A stretch of 64,000 bases of DNA from Bacteroidetes bacterium UBA7674 (lineage in GTDB: Bacteria > Bacteroidota > Bacteroidia > Chitinophagales > Chitinophagaceae), in assembly GCA_002483105.1 (NCBI GenBank), contig DLHG01000013.1:186001-250000 (forward strand), written 5' to 3'. How positions within the stretch are numbered: the first letter of the stretch is position 1; each line of letters starts with the position of its first letter. The notes below the pieces were generated by a model that did no database searches, was not told where the DNA came from, and was given only the letters and a program-made list of their open reading frames with translations. Of this stretch, positions 16,736-25,699 are shown one piece after another. Made by a program: the position numbers and the translations under genes.

Positions 16736-17482
16736 CACCAACTCCTGCAACATCATGGCATTATTAAAGGCATCGCCAATGGTATTGTTGAAGTAAGCAT
16801 AAACGTGTTTTCCCTTGCTCAGGCATTTTTTGATATCCTCTGCCTGTGCTTGTAAATGCTCTTCATGGTAGCTGCCTCTATAGTCGCCATCGGCACCGTG
16901 ATAGCGCATGAATATGAACGGCTCCCGTTGCTTCATCTCAGGTGTTTTAGACTTAGGCATATCCTGTATCACAACCGCTGTCTTGTATTGGTGCAGCAGG
17001 TCATAAATAGCTGTTTTGTACCAACTATGGTGCCTGAACTCAATAGCCTTTCGCCAGGTTTGTTTCGGGTCGTGTTTCTCTATCTCTTCCAGTAGTTCTT
17101 CTACTTTACTGGCATTGTGAACGATGATACTTCCCGGGAATTGAATGAGCAGGCAACCCTTTTTCTTTCCCAACCCATCGGCTGCTTTCATGAATTTCTT
17201 AACAGCTTCCGGTTCGTAAAGCAACCCTTTGGCGTGTGTAATATCTTTAGATAACTTGATAGTGAATTGAAAATCATCAGGAACTTCGTCTGCCCATTTT
17301 TCAAAAGTCCGTGCCATAGGTAGCTTGTAGAAAGTGCTGTTCACTTCCAGGCTGTTGAACAGCGAAGCATAGTAGGTAAGCCTGCTTTTGTTTTGGTATT
17401 CTTCAGGGAAGGTATGCTTGGGTCCCGGCACTACGATATTGCTCGTACCTATCCGGAATACGCCGTTTGTTTTGTTTGCCAT
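16727..17482 (-). CDS. DUF72 domain protein (YecE-like)
   Basis: The 251-residue protein matches the DUF72/YecE TIM-barrel family: RIGTSN at the start, FNSLEVNSTFYKLP (about 42-55), LIQFPGS in the middle, AIEFRHHSWY, and the terminal 'HVYAYFNNTIGDAFNNAMMLQEL'-type segment, cited here by its core YFNNTIGDAF. The biochemical function of the family is unsettled. The stop codon lies within a terminator stem. The gene precedes a long repeat at 17571-17835. Confidence 0.9.
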   Translation of the reverse strand: MANKTNGVFRIGTSNIVVPGPKHTFPEEYQNKSRLTYYASLFNSLEVNSTFYKLPMARTFEKWADEVPDDFQFTIKLSKDITHAKGLLYEPEAVKKFMKAADGLGKKKGCLLIQFPGSIIVHNASKVEELLEEIEKHDPKQTWRKAIEFRHHSWYKTAIYDLLHQYKTAVVIQDMPKSKTPEMKQREPFIFMRYHGADGDYRGSYHEEHLQAQAEDIKKCLSKGKHVYAYFNNTIGDAFNNAMMLQELVKK

Positions 17483-17863
17483 CTTATCTCAGACTATTAC
17501 AAAATCAAGCCAAAAGAATGAAAACCCAATAGAGCTCCTGTAGAAAATGATTATCGAAGCCGCAATAGCAGAGAACTACCTCTGCGCCTTTTTCTGCCAG
17601 AAGGAACTTGAATAGAGAATTATAGTTGAAAAATCCTGATGAAGACGAAAGATGATCTCCGGTGTGGTCAGAAAACCAGCGCACTGCCGAATAGAGAACT
17701 GCGAAACTCAACATAACATGCAGCGTTGGCCCCCGAGCACCGGCGGAGCCGCATGTGCGTAGGGTGCCCTTTTCTTTTGTTACTTTTCTTTTGGGCAAGC
17801 AAAAGAAAAGTAAAGGTGTCACGGGCAGATAACACCACTACACTCAAACCTACAAAGATTCAG
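17483..17863. repeat. Gene-free interval holding long repeat copy 1
   Basis: This 380-bp gap contains the first copy of a 262-265-bp repeat (17571-17835), described separately. The rest shows nothing recognisable. Confidence 0.7.
17571..17835. repeat. Long intergenic repeat, copy 1 (partner at 27800-28061)
   Basis: Two near-identical blocks, one with TGCGCCTTTTTCTGCCAG and one with TGGTCAGAAAACCAGCGCAC onwards, flank about 43 bp of diverged sequence. At the right end an inverted repeat ACTTTTCTTTTG-GGCAAG-CAAAAGAAAAGT (17782-17811) forms a perfect 12-bp stem. In copy 2 both arms are one T/A shorter, so the pairing is kept. A minus-strand frame of 105 codons crosses it, but single-base indels break the frame against copy 2, so coding is doubtful. 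Confidence 0.85.
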
Positions 17864-19648
17864 CTATTCATACATCGCTTCTATCTCTCTGCTATATTTC
17901 TCCTCTATCACCTTCCGTTTCAGTTTTAGCGTAGGCGTTAGCTCGCCGCCATCTATCGTCCATTCAGTAGTGAGTAGGGTGAACTTCTTGATCTGCTCCG
18001 GATGGCTGAAGAGTGGATTGAATTTGTCTATCTGCTTTTGAATTACTTCTATTGCTTCCGGCATCTTAGCCAGTTCAGCATTGCCTTCAGGTATATGCAG
18101 TTTGGGATGATTATCTTGGAGGTACTTTCTCAATTGCGTGTAGCCCGGCACAATTATAGCCGATACAAATTTACGACCGCTGCCTATCACCGCCATCTGT
18201 TCTATAAAGATGCTTTCCTTCATTTTATTCTCCAGCACCTGTGGTGCCACATACTTGCCACCCGATGTTTTGAATATTTCTTTCTTGCGATCAGTAATTT
18301 TCAGGAAGCGGCCTTCTATCCATGTACCTATATCTCCCGTATGGAACCAATCATCTTTGTCTATCACAGAGAGTGTCAACTCAGGTTTCTTATAATAACC
18401 CATCATGATCATCGGACCTCTTACGAGTATCTCACCATCTTCGGCAATTTTCACTTCTGCATGGTCTATCAGCGTACCTATGCTGCCCACACGCCTGTCC
18501 TCGCTTTCAAAACGGTTTACTGATACAACGGGGGAGGTTTCCGTAAGTCCGTATCCTTCCATGATCACTATCTGTGCGGCACTGAAGATGCGTATCAACC
18601 TCTCCTGGCAGGCAGCAGAACCGGTGACGATGGCTTTTATATTTCCACCCAGCGCTTCACGCCATTTGCTGAAGATGATCTTATTAGCTAAGTATAATTG
18701 AAACTGGTACCACCAGCTTCCGTGTTTTACATTATCGTATTTCTTTGCCAGCTCCAATGCCCAGAAGAACAGTCCGCGCTTGATGCCTGTTAGCTCCATG
18801 CCTTTGCCCACTATCTTCTCATACACCTTCTCCAGCAGTCTTGGCACGGTAGTAAACACCATCGGCTTTACTTCTTTCAGGTTGTCGCCTATTGTCTCCA
18901 TGCTTTCGGCATAGTAGATGGATAAACCTGCATCGAGGTATATATAGCTCACCGTCCGCTCAAAGATGTGGTTGAGCGGCAGGAAGCTCAAGGCCTTTTC
19001 TCCCTTCTGCGCAAAGGTGAATGCAGGCATCGAATCAAATATATTGCTGACGATATTGTTATGGCTCAGCATCACACCTTTAGGGTCACCTGTAGTGCCC
19101 GAAGTGTAGATGATGGTCGCCAGTGTATTAGCTGTTATCTTATGGATGATGGCTTCATCGGGAACAAGGTTTTTGTCCAGCAACTCCCGCCAGTTCTTTA
19201 CACCATCTATCTTATCGAACGAGTAGATATGCTCCAATGTGGGTACTTCGGCAAGAGCATCTTTGTACCGCTCATATATCTCCGCACTGGCTATGAATAT
19301 CTTTTTTACCTCGGCCTCATTCAGGATGTAAGTAATTTCCTTCGGACTGATAGTAGGGTAGATGGGGGTTAAGACCGCTCCGGTCATCTGCACACCCATA
19401 TCGCACATCAGCCATTCGGGACGGTTGGGGGAGAGGATACCTATCTTTTCCTGCTGCTCGGGCATCAGTACCTTGTTCTCTATGCCGAGGGCTAAAAGGC
19501 CTCCGCAGAGCTGCCGGGCGGTGAGCCAGCATTCCTTCGTGCTGTAGGTACGCCAGTGGCCGTTCTCTTTGGCTGCCAGCATGATGGATGCGGGGTCTGT
19601 TTCCACCCTGCGTGCTACTATATCAAAAATACGATGGATCTCGCTCAT
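17864..19648 (-). CDS. Long-chain fatty acid-CoA ligase, AMP-dependent
   Basis: The 594-residue ANL enzyme activates fatty acids to acyl-CoA through an acyl-adenylate. The P-loop-like TIIYTSGTTGDPKG lies at about 175-188, EGYGLTETSPVV at about 370, and WFHTGDIG with TDRKKEIFKTSGGKYVAP in the hinge and C-terminal domain. The catalytic Lys region lies near the end (LTPTLKLKRK). The protein has no signal peptide and resembles the long-chain acyl-CoA synthetases of the FadD/ACSL kind in Bacteroidota. The exact chain length is not predictable. It is a single-gene unit. Confidence 0.92.
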   Translation of the reverse strand: MSEIHRIFDIVARRVETDPASIMLAAKENGHWRTYSTKECWLTARQLCGGLLALGIENKVLMPEQQEKIGILSPNRPEWLMCDMGVQMTGAVLTPIYPTISPKEITYILNEAEVKKIFIASAEIYERYKDALAEVPTLEHIYSFDKIDGVKNWRELLDKNLVPDEAIIHKITANTLATIIYTSGTTGDPKGVMLSHNNIVSNIFDSMPAFTFAQKGEKALSFLPLNHIFERTVSYIYLDAGLSIYYAESMETIGDNLKEVKPMVFTTVPRLLEKVYEKIVGKGMELTGIKRGLFFWALELAKKYDNVKHGSWWYQFQLYLANKIIFSKWREALGGNIKAIVTGSAACQERLIRIFSAAQIVIMEGYGLTETSPVVSVNRFESEDRRVGSIGTLIDHAEVKIAEDGEILVRGPMIMMGYYKKPELTLSVIDKDDWFHTGDIGTWIEGRFLKITDRKKEIFKTSGGKYVAPQVLENKMKESIFIEQMAVIGSGRKFVSAIIVPGYTQLRKYLQDNHPKLHIPEGNAELAKMPEAIEVIQKQIDKFNPLFSHPEQIKKFTLLTTEWTIDGGELTPTLKLKRKVIEEKYSREIEAMYE

Positions 19649-19730
19649 AGTTTCCCGGCTTTAAAAGTCCCTAATACCTCATCATTCCCTTTTACTCATC
19701 CTAAATTTAATAAAAAGCAAGCCAATTCAT

Positions 19731-19738
19731 TACTTTTG
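19731..19738 (+). promoter_or_regulatory. -7 box upstream of the ABC transporter operon
   Basis: TACTTTTG matches TAnnTTTG, 41 nt before the start of the ATPase gene. The leader also holds an 8-codon frame (ATG at 19752, TAG at 19776-19778) just before the real start. Confidence 0.5.
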
Positions 19739-19779
19739 ACCGCGTAAACTTATGATCGCTAAGGATATTCTAATATAGC

Positions 19780-20424
19780 ATGAGATTAACATTAAACGGG
19801 GTGGTACCCATTCCGCTCAGGGAGAAAGTAAATTCCTACAGCTCAGGAGTATGGAAACAACAACTGGAACTCAACAAAGGCGAACACATTTTTGTGCAGG
19901 CGCCATCGGGTACGGGCAAGACAACATTGATACATACGCTCTACGGACTACGCTCTGACTTTGAAGGAACGGTCTATTGGGACAGCTACAATATAGCCAC
20001 TACCAACAGCGAGAACATGAGTAACCTCCGGGCCAATTATCTTTCTGTTATTTTCCAGGACATGCGCCTCTTCCCCGACCTGACTGCCTGGGAAAATCTC
20101 GAAATAAAAAGACGCCTCACCGATACCGCCAGTGAAGAACAAGTGGAAACATGGATGTCAAGACTCGGGATAAAAGAGAAGAAGAACTCTTTGGGTAGTA
20201 CGCTCTCTTATGGTGAGCAACAACGGGTGGCCATCATCCGTGCATTGCTGCAACCTTTTGAGTGGCTGCTGATGGATGAGCCGTTCAGCCACCTGGATAA
20301 TGCCAACCGCGATAAGGCAATAGAGCTGATAGCAGAAGTGGTAAAAATGAACAGCGCCGGAATGATACTCGCCGACCTGGACGAAAACGAATATTTCCCC
20401 TATACACGTAAGATATGGCTGTAA
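19780..20424 (+). CDS. ABC transporter ATP-binding protein
   Basis: The 214-residue ATPase has Walker A APSGTGKTTL (41-50), the Q-loop IFQDMRLFPDLTAWENL (91-107), signature LSYGEQQ (142-148) and Walker B WLLMDEP (162-168), followed by SHLD. The Q-loop wording (RLFPDLTAWENL) and small size fit the LolD/MacB/FtsE group that works with FtsX-type permeases. It overlaps the permease gene by 10 bases, so both are one operon. The switch His appears to be replaced (ILADLDENEY), an unusual point that may affect hydrolysis. Confidence 0.9.
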   Translation: MRLTLNGVVPIPLREKVNSYSSGVWKQQLELNKGEHIFVQAPSGTGKTTLIHTLYGLRSDFEGTVYWDSYNIATTNSENMSNLRANYLSVIFQDMRLFPDLTAWENLEIKRRLTDTASEEQVETWMSRLGIKEKKNSLGSTLSYGEQQRVAIIRALLQPFEWLLMDEPFSHLDNANRDKAIELIAEVVKMNSAGMILADLDENEYFPYTRKIWL

Positions 20425-21623
20425 GACAAGTAAACAGGAATAAGCTGCTGCGTAAATTATTACTGCGCAATAAAAAAGGTTCGGGAAGATTGTGGGCGTC
20501 GCTCATCTCTCTTTGTATAGGTACTACACTACTGTTGCTCTCCGTAATGATCTGGTGGAACTTCCAGCAGCTACTCAACGGGCGTGAGCAGAACGACAGC
20601 CTCGGTAGCACGTTCCTTACCGTGAGCAAGAAGGTGACACAAAGCATGATGGGCAACCTCCAGTCCAGCCTCTTTACGCCACAACAAATAGACCAACTGA
20701 AAGCCGCACCACAAGTACAGGATGTAGGCCAACTTACTGCTAACCGTTTCCCTGTATATGCAGTGCTGAATGCCAGGGTAGGCTTCTCTACGGATATGTT
20801 CCTGGAGGCGGTACCGGACAGGTTCATAGATGAGAAACCGGAAGACTGGTATTGGCAGCCTAGCTCTACACGTGTACCGATCATTATCTCTGCACAGTTC
20901 CTAGACCTGTACAACTATGGTTTTGCCCCGAGCCAGGGATTACCACAACTCTCTGAATCTTCCATCAAGTCATTAGCCTTTGAATTGAAGGTGGGGCCGC
21001 GTGGAGACCAGGATGTATATATGGCGCAGGTGGTTGGTTTCTCCGACCGCATCACTTCGGTGCTGGTGCCTCAATCGTTCATAGACTATGGTAACAAATT
21101 ATACACCGGGCAGACAACCACTCCGCCATCACGACTAATAGTAAAAGCCAAAGACCCGTCCGACAAAGCATTCGGTGAATACCTGGAAGCCAACGGCTAT
21201 GGTACCAACGGCGAACAACTCCGCTGGAACAAAGTGCGGGTGATAGTGGAGATAGTAACAGCCGCTGTGGGCTTGCTGGCGATACTGCTCTTAGGTATCG
21301 GTACACTGGTGTTCGTGCTCTTTATAGAGCTGACCATCTCCCGTGCGCAGGCATCGTTGACGTTGCTGATACAGTTGGGTTATGGCCCGCGCTACCTGAG
21401 TATATTCATGATGCGCCGTTTCTTCCCGCTGCTGATATTCACCCTCATCGTCTCTATGGGACTGGCGACAGTAGCACAATACTTCAGTGCCGACTTCATC
21501 AAAACACAGAACCTGGTAGTATCCACCCTTCCCGGCTGGCCTGTATGGGCCGCCCTCGGTGTAAGTGCATTCACGCTACTGGTACTGGTGAGCAGGAGTA
21601 TCATTAAAGCGATAGGGAGGTAA
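20415..21623 (+). CDS. ABC transporter permease, FtsX/MacB-like
   Basis: The 402-residue membrane protein has one N-terminal membrane helix (about 27-49), a large periplasmic domain (about 50-275) and three C-terminal helices (about 280-310, 335-357, 375-395). This is the 1+3 topology of FtsX/MacB/LolC permeases. The ATPase gene upstream overlaps. Such pairs act mechanically on lipoproteins or cell-wall enzymes, or export compounds; which applies here is not visible. The C-terminus is followed by a repeat island. Confidence 0.82.
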   Translation: MAVRQVNRNKLLRKLLLRNKKGSGRLWASLISLCIGTTLLLLSVMIWWNFQQLLNGREQNDSLGSTFLTVSKKVTQSMMGNLQSSLFTPQQIDQLKAAPQVQDVGQLTANRFPVYAVLNARVGFSTDMFLEAVPDRFIDEKPEDWYWQPSSTRVPIIISAQFLDLYNYGFAPSQGLPQLSESSIKSLAFELKVGPRGDQDVYMAQVVGFSDRITSVLVPQSFIDYGNKLYTGQTTTPPSRLIVKAKDPSDKAFGEYLEANGYGTNGEQLRWNKVRVIVEIVTAAVGLLAILLLGIGTLVFVLFIELTISRAQASLTLLIQLGYGPRYLSIFMMRRFFPLLIFTLIVSMGLATVAQYFSADFIKTQNLVVSTLPGWPVWAALGVSAFTLLVLVSRSIIKAIGR

Positions 21624-22319
21624 AAAACTAGCTCCCCTCCTTTTTTCAAGGAGGGGTGGCCGCAGGCCGGGGTGGTTTGACTCGCGTCATTGCCCAATAG
21701 CGCCGCGTCATTTCGAGCGTAGTGAAACGTTGCGTAGCAACGTGAACGTAGAGAGAAATCCCTTGAGAGGTAGCGGCTCAGCCAATAAGCGAACCCACTC
21801 GCGAAAATAATTCCCCCTTGGAAGGGGGGCAGGGGGATGTCGACTCGCGCATGCCCCATACCCCTGTCACCCTGAGTTTGTCGAACTTAGCGCAGCGGTC
21901 TCATGAGCGATAGCGAATAACAAGGGCTGCCGAGAACTACCGACTAAGCCCAATAGCGAACCAATCCACATATCCACTGCAGCCAACTGCAATAAAACTG
22001 CAACCACCTGCAGCCAAACTGCAACATACCGCAGCGAAACTGCAACCAACTGCTGTGAAACTGCAGCGAACTGCAGAAAGAAAATGAACTAAACCCTTTA
22101 CTATAGCGGTTCTAACTATTTTAAGGCCCTCCTCCTCTTTCCCCGACAACACTTTTTCAATGACCCTGATACCCTTTTGAGGCTGGTATTTGCCTTGTTG
22201 TAAAATTACGAAAAGAGTAGGGTGAGAGAGGAAGAAGATATACACACTCAGTCGAAAGACGGTTGTTAATACACTGTATTGTCAATATCTTAAAGCGCAA
22301 TTCACTCCATAATTGTTTT
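21624..22319. repeat. Gene-free repeat island upstream of the Roco gene
   Basis: About 700 bp hold several repeat types: a GGGG-box unit with GACTCGC tail (21631-21685), a GTCATTTCGAGCG-type unit with an AACGTTGCGTAGCAACGT hairpin (about 21708-21760), a second GGGG-box unit (21811-21848), a GTCACCCTGAGTTTGTCGAA-type unit (about 21868-21902), and a tandem tract of CTGCAACCAA-like units (21974-22078). From 22081 to 22319 nothing recognisable is seen apart from AT-rich sequence before the Roco start. Confidence 0.75.
21974..22078. repeat. Degenerate 10-11-bp tandem repeats, core ACTGCA
   Basis: About ten units of the form (A)AACTGCAACC or CGAACTGCAG follow one another with a period of 10-11 bp. 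The tract is preceded by ATCCACATATCCACT. Confidence 0.75.
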
Positions 22320-25300
22320 ATGTCCACTAGAATTATCCATCCATCAATACAAGCCTTAATGGCTACTGGAATTTCAATTGATAATATTAAGTACGAGTTG
22401 TCAGGAGGATCTATTGTCGAATTATCAGTAACGAATGTCGATCTAAATTGTGGTGTTTTTCGCGGTTTTGAAGAAAAGGAAAAATTCGAGAAGATTGAAC
22501 TTACTGGTTGTAGAATAACGGATATTTCCTTTTTGTGGGATTTTGTAAATGTGGAATGGCTCGATCTAACTAATAATGAGATATATAATATCTCTACGTT
22601 GAAAATTCTACGAAGGTTAAAAGACCTAAGAATGACAAGAAATAAGATATCAGATATTACTCCTCTCAAAGGTCTAATTCAGTTGGAGGAGCTTTTTTTA
22701 GGATTCAATTCAATTTCTCAATTTTCTACACTATCATTTTTGAAACATCTTAAAGTACTTTATTTAGAAGGCAATAAAATTACTGATATTTCGGAGTTGC
22801 GACTTCACAGTAGCATTAGTGAATTGTGTTTAGATGATAATTTGATTTCAAATATAGAATCTTTATCTTTGATGGTAGGTTTGGAAGACCTATATCTTGA
22901 CTATAATAAAATAGATAATGTATCACCCTTAAGTTCTCTACATAAATTAAGGAACTTAACATTAGAAGGAAACGGCATTATTGACATTTCTCCGCTGGAT
23001 TCTCTAATTAATTTAGAATATCTAAATATTTCATTAAATAGGATTTCTGATATTCGACCGCTCAATGGTTTGTCTTTGTTAGACACATTATTTATCGACG
23101 AGAACAATATATCAGATTTATCTCCGATTTTAGATTTGCCTATTAATAGTTGTATAATTTACAACAATCCTTTTAAAGATGCAATCCCTCCTGAAACGAT
23201 AGATGCTGGTTGGGCTGCTATTAAGGAGCATTTGAAAAGTATAAGAGAAGAAGAAACGTTAATCCCAATACGAGAAGCAAAAATGCTACTTCTAGGTAAT
23301 CCAAACGTTGGCAAGTCAGATTTATTGAGTTATTTAAACCATGGTAGTATTCCACAATTACATCAACGAACTCACGGTCTTGTCTACGAGATTCTAAGCA
23401 ATATTTGCGATGGTGCGAAAATTCACTGTTGGGATTTCGGTGGACAGGAATACTTCCATGCAACACATCAATTGTTTTTCAGTCCTGGTGCGTTACATCT
23501 TTTGTTGTGGAGTAAAGAAAATGTGCAGAGAAATAGCGATACACCTGAAAGGTGTTTCGATGTGAGTTATTGGTTAAGATGCATTGAACAGTTAGGGATG
23601 TCGAAGTCGGAAGATGAGAGTATTGAAACTATTGTTATTGAGAATAAAATTGATTTACAAGGAAACACAAATTCCTATATTAATCAAAACGAATACAGTC
23701 AAAAATTTAACCAACTTAGATTGCATTTTATCTCTGTGAGCATAGCAAAAGATAAAAGATTAGCTGGATTAAAAGAATTGATAACTGAACGATTAGAATC
23801 TCTATTTAGACCACATCCTCCAATGTATCGAGAGTTTCAAAATGTCATCCATAATAATCCAACAAAAGAAGTATTTGAAATTTCAGATTTGTCAAATGGT
23901 GAGCCTTTGGAGAAGGTAAGAACAGCAATGGAAGTGTTACATAATATAGGTTGCCTACTCTATTTTCCTGAGGTAATAGAAAATAAAATTTTTACTAATC
24001 CTACAACGTTGCTAGAATTACTATATAAAAAAGTTTTACCTGAACATAATCAATATAAAGTAACAAACATTCAGCTCAAAAAGGTTATTAAAGATAACTC
24101 TCTGGGTCTTTCTTTTGAAGAGGTTAAGAAGCTGTTATTGCACTTTAAACTAATGTTTAGTATTAATGGTCAAGAAGATATGTACTACATACCTCAATAC
24201 CTTCCGGATGCACCTTCTTGGATAGGTTTTTTTGAGCAACATAAATTTAAAAAAGTTTTCGTTCGCATAGAATCGGATGGCTATTTGATGAATTTGGCGC
24301 TTTTGCAACTTTTTTCTAGATATGCGCAGTATATAAAACTGGGATCATCGGAACCTTTGTTTTGGAGGGACGGATTGGTAGTCGAAAAGAATAATCAACT
24401 TCTATTGGTTAAGTTCAATCGAGATATGCAATGTTTGGATCTTTATTCAGACATGCAAGAGACCAATTTTGAGTTGCAGAAGAGCGTTATAAGTTTTGTC
24501 CTATCACTTTCTGATATAAAAAGGAGGATGGTTGATAGTAAAACAACAAAAAGAGGAAAATTTCCTAATGAGGATAGAACGGGCTCTGCAGAACTTAATT
24601 GGGAGAGCGAGTACTTCGATGTAATGATTAGTAATGATGGAAGATATTTTGTCAGTTGGAAAAAACTAGTGGAGAATGTAGAAAAGGGAATCTACAATGT
24701 TGAGGCTTCGGATGACATGGGCAAAAAGAAGATTTTTTCAGTTTTTGATTTTAATAAGTACTTGCCTAGAACAACTATGGGGCGCATGAAAAATATATTT
24801 ATATCTTATTCTAAAAGTGATTTTTCCTTAGTCAAAAAGTTTCAGGAGCATCTTTCCGCTTTAAAGCTTGACGGAAAGGTTGCTACTTGGTATTGTTCAG
24901 AACTTACCGCTGGATCGGAATGGAATTCAGAGATTCAAGAACACTTTGATGAAGCAGATATAGTGTGTTTTATGATAAGTCCAAATTTTATGAAGACTAA
25001 GTATATTCACGAACATGAAATTAATAAAGCATTCAGAAGAAAAGAATCAGACCCAAATTTTTTAATTGTTCCAATAATCCTTGATTTTTGTAGGTGGGAA
25101 ACTAAGAATAATAACCTAACAGTTTACACTGCCTTACCTTATTCTGCTAAGCCTGTGATGGACTTTAAAAACCAGAATATGGCCTGGTATATTATTCAAG
25201 AAGCTCTTAGAATTATTATAGATGATAATACAGAGATTTCTAAGGAAAGACTATATTCTCATACAGATTTGCCAGAGGATGTAAAGAAAATACATGAAAG

Positions 25301-25328
25301 AATAAATAACGGAGAAGCTAATTTATAG
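22320..25328 (+). CDS. Roco-family protein: LRR-Roc GTPase-COR-TIR
   Basis: The 1002-residue protein has leucine-rich repeats of about 22 residues (about 30-290; pattern L-x-x-L-x-L-x-x-N-x-I with repeated ISDISPL-like turns). A Roc GTPase domain follows, with P-loop GNPNVGKS (326-333), switch WDFGGQE (371-377) and the NKID guanine motif (442-445). A COR-like region spans about 500-800. A C-terminal TIR domain begins at residue 823 (KNIFISYSKSDFSLV) and continues with LTAGSEWNSEI, MISPNFMKTKYI and IVPIILDF. Glu867 and Glu871 are candidates for the conserved TIR glutamate. The frame is open to a TTG at 22263; the ATG at 22320 is preferred. It is visibly AT-richer than its neighbours, stands alone, and sits between repeat islands, which suggests horizontal gain. 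Function is inferred as a sensor with an NAD-cleaving or signalling effector. Confidence 0.92.
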   Translation: MSTRIIHPSIQALMATGISIDNIKYELSGGSIVELSVTNVDLNCGVFRGFEEKEKFEKIELTGCRITDISFLWDFVNVEWLDLTNNEIYNISTLKILRRLKDLRMTRNKISDITPLKGLIQLEELFLGFNSISQFSTLSFLKHLKVLYLEGNKITDISELRLHSSISELCLDDNLISNIESLSLMVGLEDLYLDYNKIDNVSPLSSLHKLRNLTLEGNGIIDISPLDSLINLEYLNISLNRISDIRPLNGLSLLDTLFIDENNISDLSPILDLPINSCIIYNNPFKDAIPPETIDAGWAAIKEHLKSIREEETLIPIREAKMLLLGNPNVGKSDLLSYLNHGSIPQLHQRTHGLVYEILSNICDGAKIHCWDFGGQEYFHATHQLFFSPGALHLLLWSKENVQRNSDTPERCFDVSYWLRCIEQLGMSKSEDESIETIVIENKIDLQGNTNSYINQNEYSQKFNQLRLHFISVSIAKDKRLAGLKELITERLESLFRPHPPMYREFQNVIHNNPTKEVFEISDLSNGEPLEKVRTAMEVLHNIGCLLYFPEVIENKIFTNPTTLLELLYKKVLPEHNQYKVTNIQLKKVIKDNSLGLSFEEVKKLLLHFKLMFSINGQEDMYYIPQYLPDAPSWIGFFEQHKFKKVFVRIESDGYLMNLALLQLFSRYAQYIKLGSSEPLFWRDGLVVEKNNQLLLVKFNRDMQCLDLYSDMQETNFELQKSVISFVLSLSDIKRRMVDSKTTKRGKFPNEDRTGSAELNWESEYFDVMISNDGRYFVSWKKLVENVEKGIYNVEASDDMGKKKIFSVFDFNKYLPRTTMGRMKNIFISYSKSDFSLVKKFQEHLSALKLDGKVATWYCSELTAGSEWNSEIQEHFDEADIVCFMISPNFMKTKYIHEHEINKAFRRKESDPNFLIVPIILDFCRWETKNNNLTVYTALPYSAKPVMDFKNQNMAWYIIQEALRIIIDDNTEISKERLYSHTDLPEDVKKIHERINNGEANL

Positions 25329-25577
25329 AGGATGTTTTGCTGTGATAAATGTTTCGAATAGAGATATGGTATTGTGGATACCACAACATATCCACACCCT
25401 CCCCATTCCTCTTACCTTATTCGTATCTTTAACCATCACCACAAAGGCTGGTAGCTTTAACGGGTAATGTAAGAAAATAGAAGAATTCCATCAGAGGTCA
25501 AGACGCTGAAACCCGCTACCACAAAGCATTTTCCTAAATCAATCCGGCACTACGGCTCCCCGGCTGAATAGACGGGC

Positions 25578-25684
25578 GGCACAGACACGACACAAGCCGG
25601 CACATACGTGGCATAAGGCAGCACAGACATGGCAGTAAACAGCACGGACGTGGCACACTATGGCGCAGACGTGGTCACAACACA
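25578..25684. repeat. Degenerate 10-11-bp tandem repeats, core GGCACAGACGT
   Basis: About ten units related to GGCACAGACGT follow one another. They are less regular than the adjoining tract. Confidence 0.65.
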
Positions 25685-25699
25685 AAAATCCTAAAAACC

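Noticed and set aside
17505..17822. Minus-strand 105-codon frame over the long repeat
   Set aside because: Part of the frame aligns with the 78-codon frame of the other copy, but a one-base indel shifts the frame upstream and the DNA conservation includes palindromes, so a structured repeat is the better explanation.
19752..19778. Eight-codon leader frame before the ABC ATPase gene
   Set aside because: It has no ribosome-binding signal or codon pattern; short frames of this size are expected by chance.
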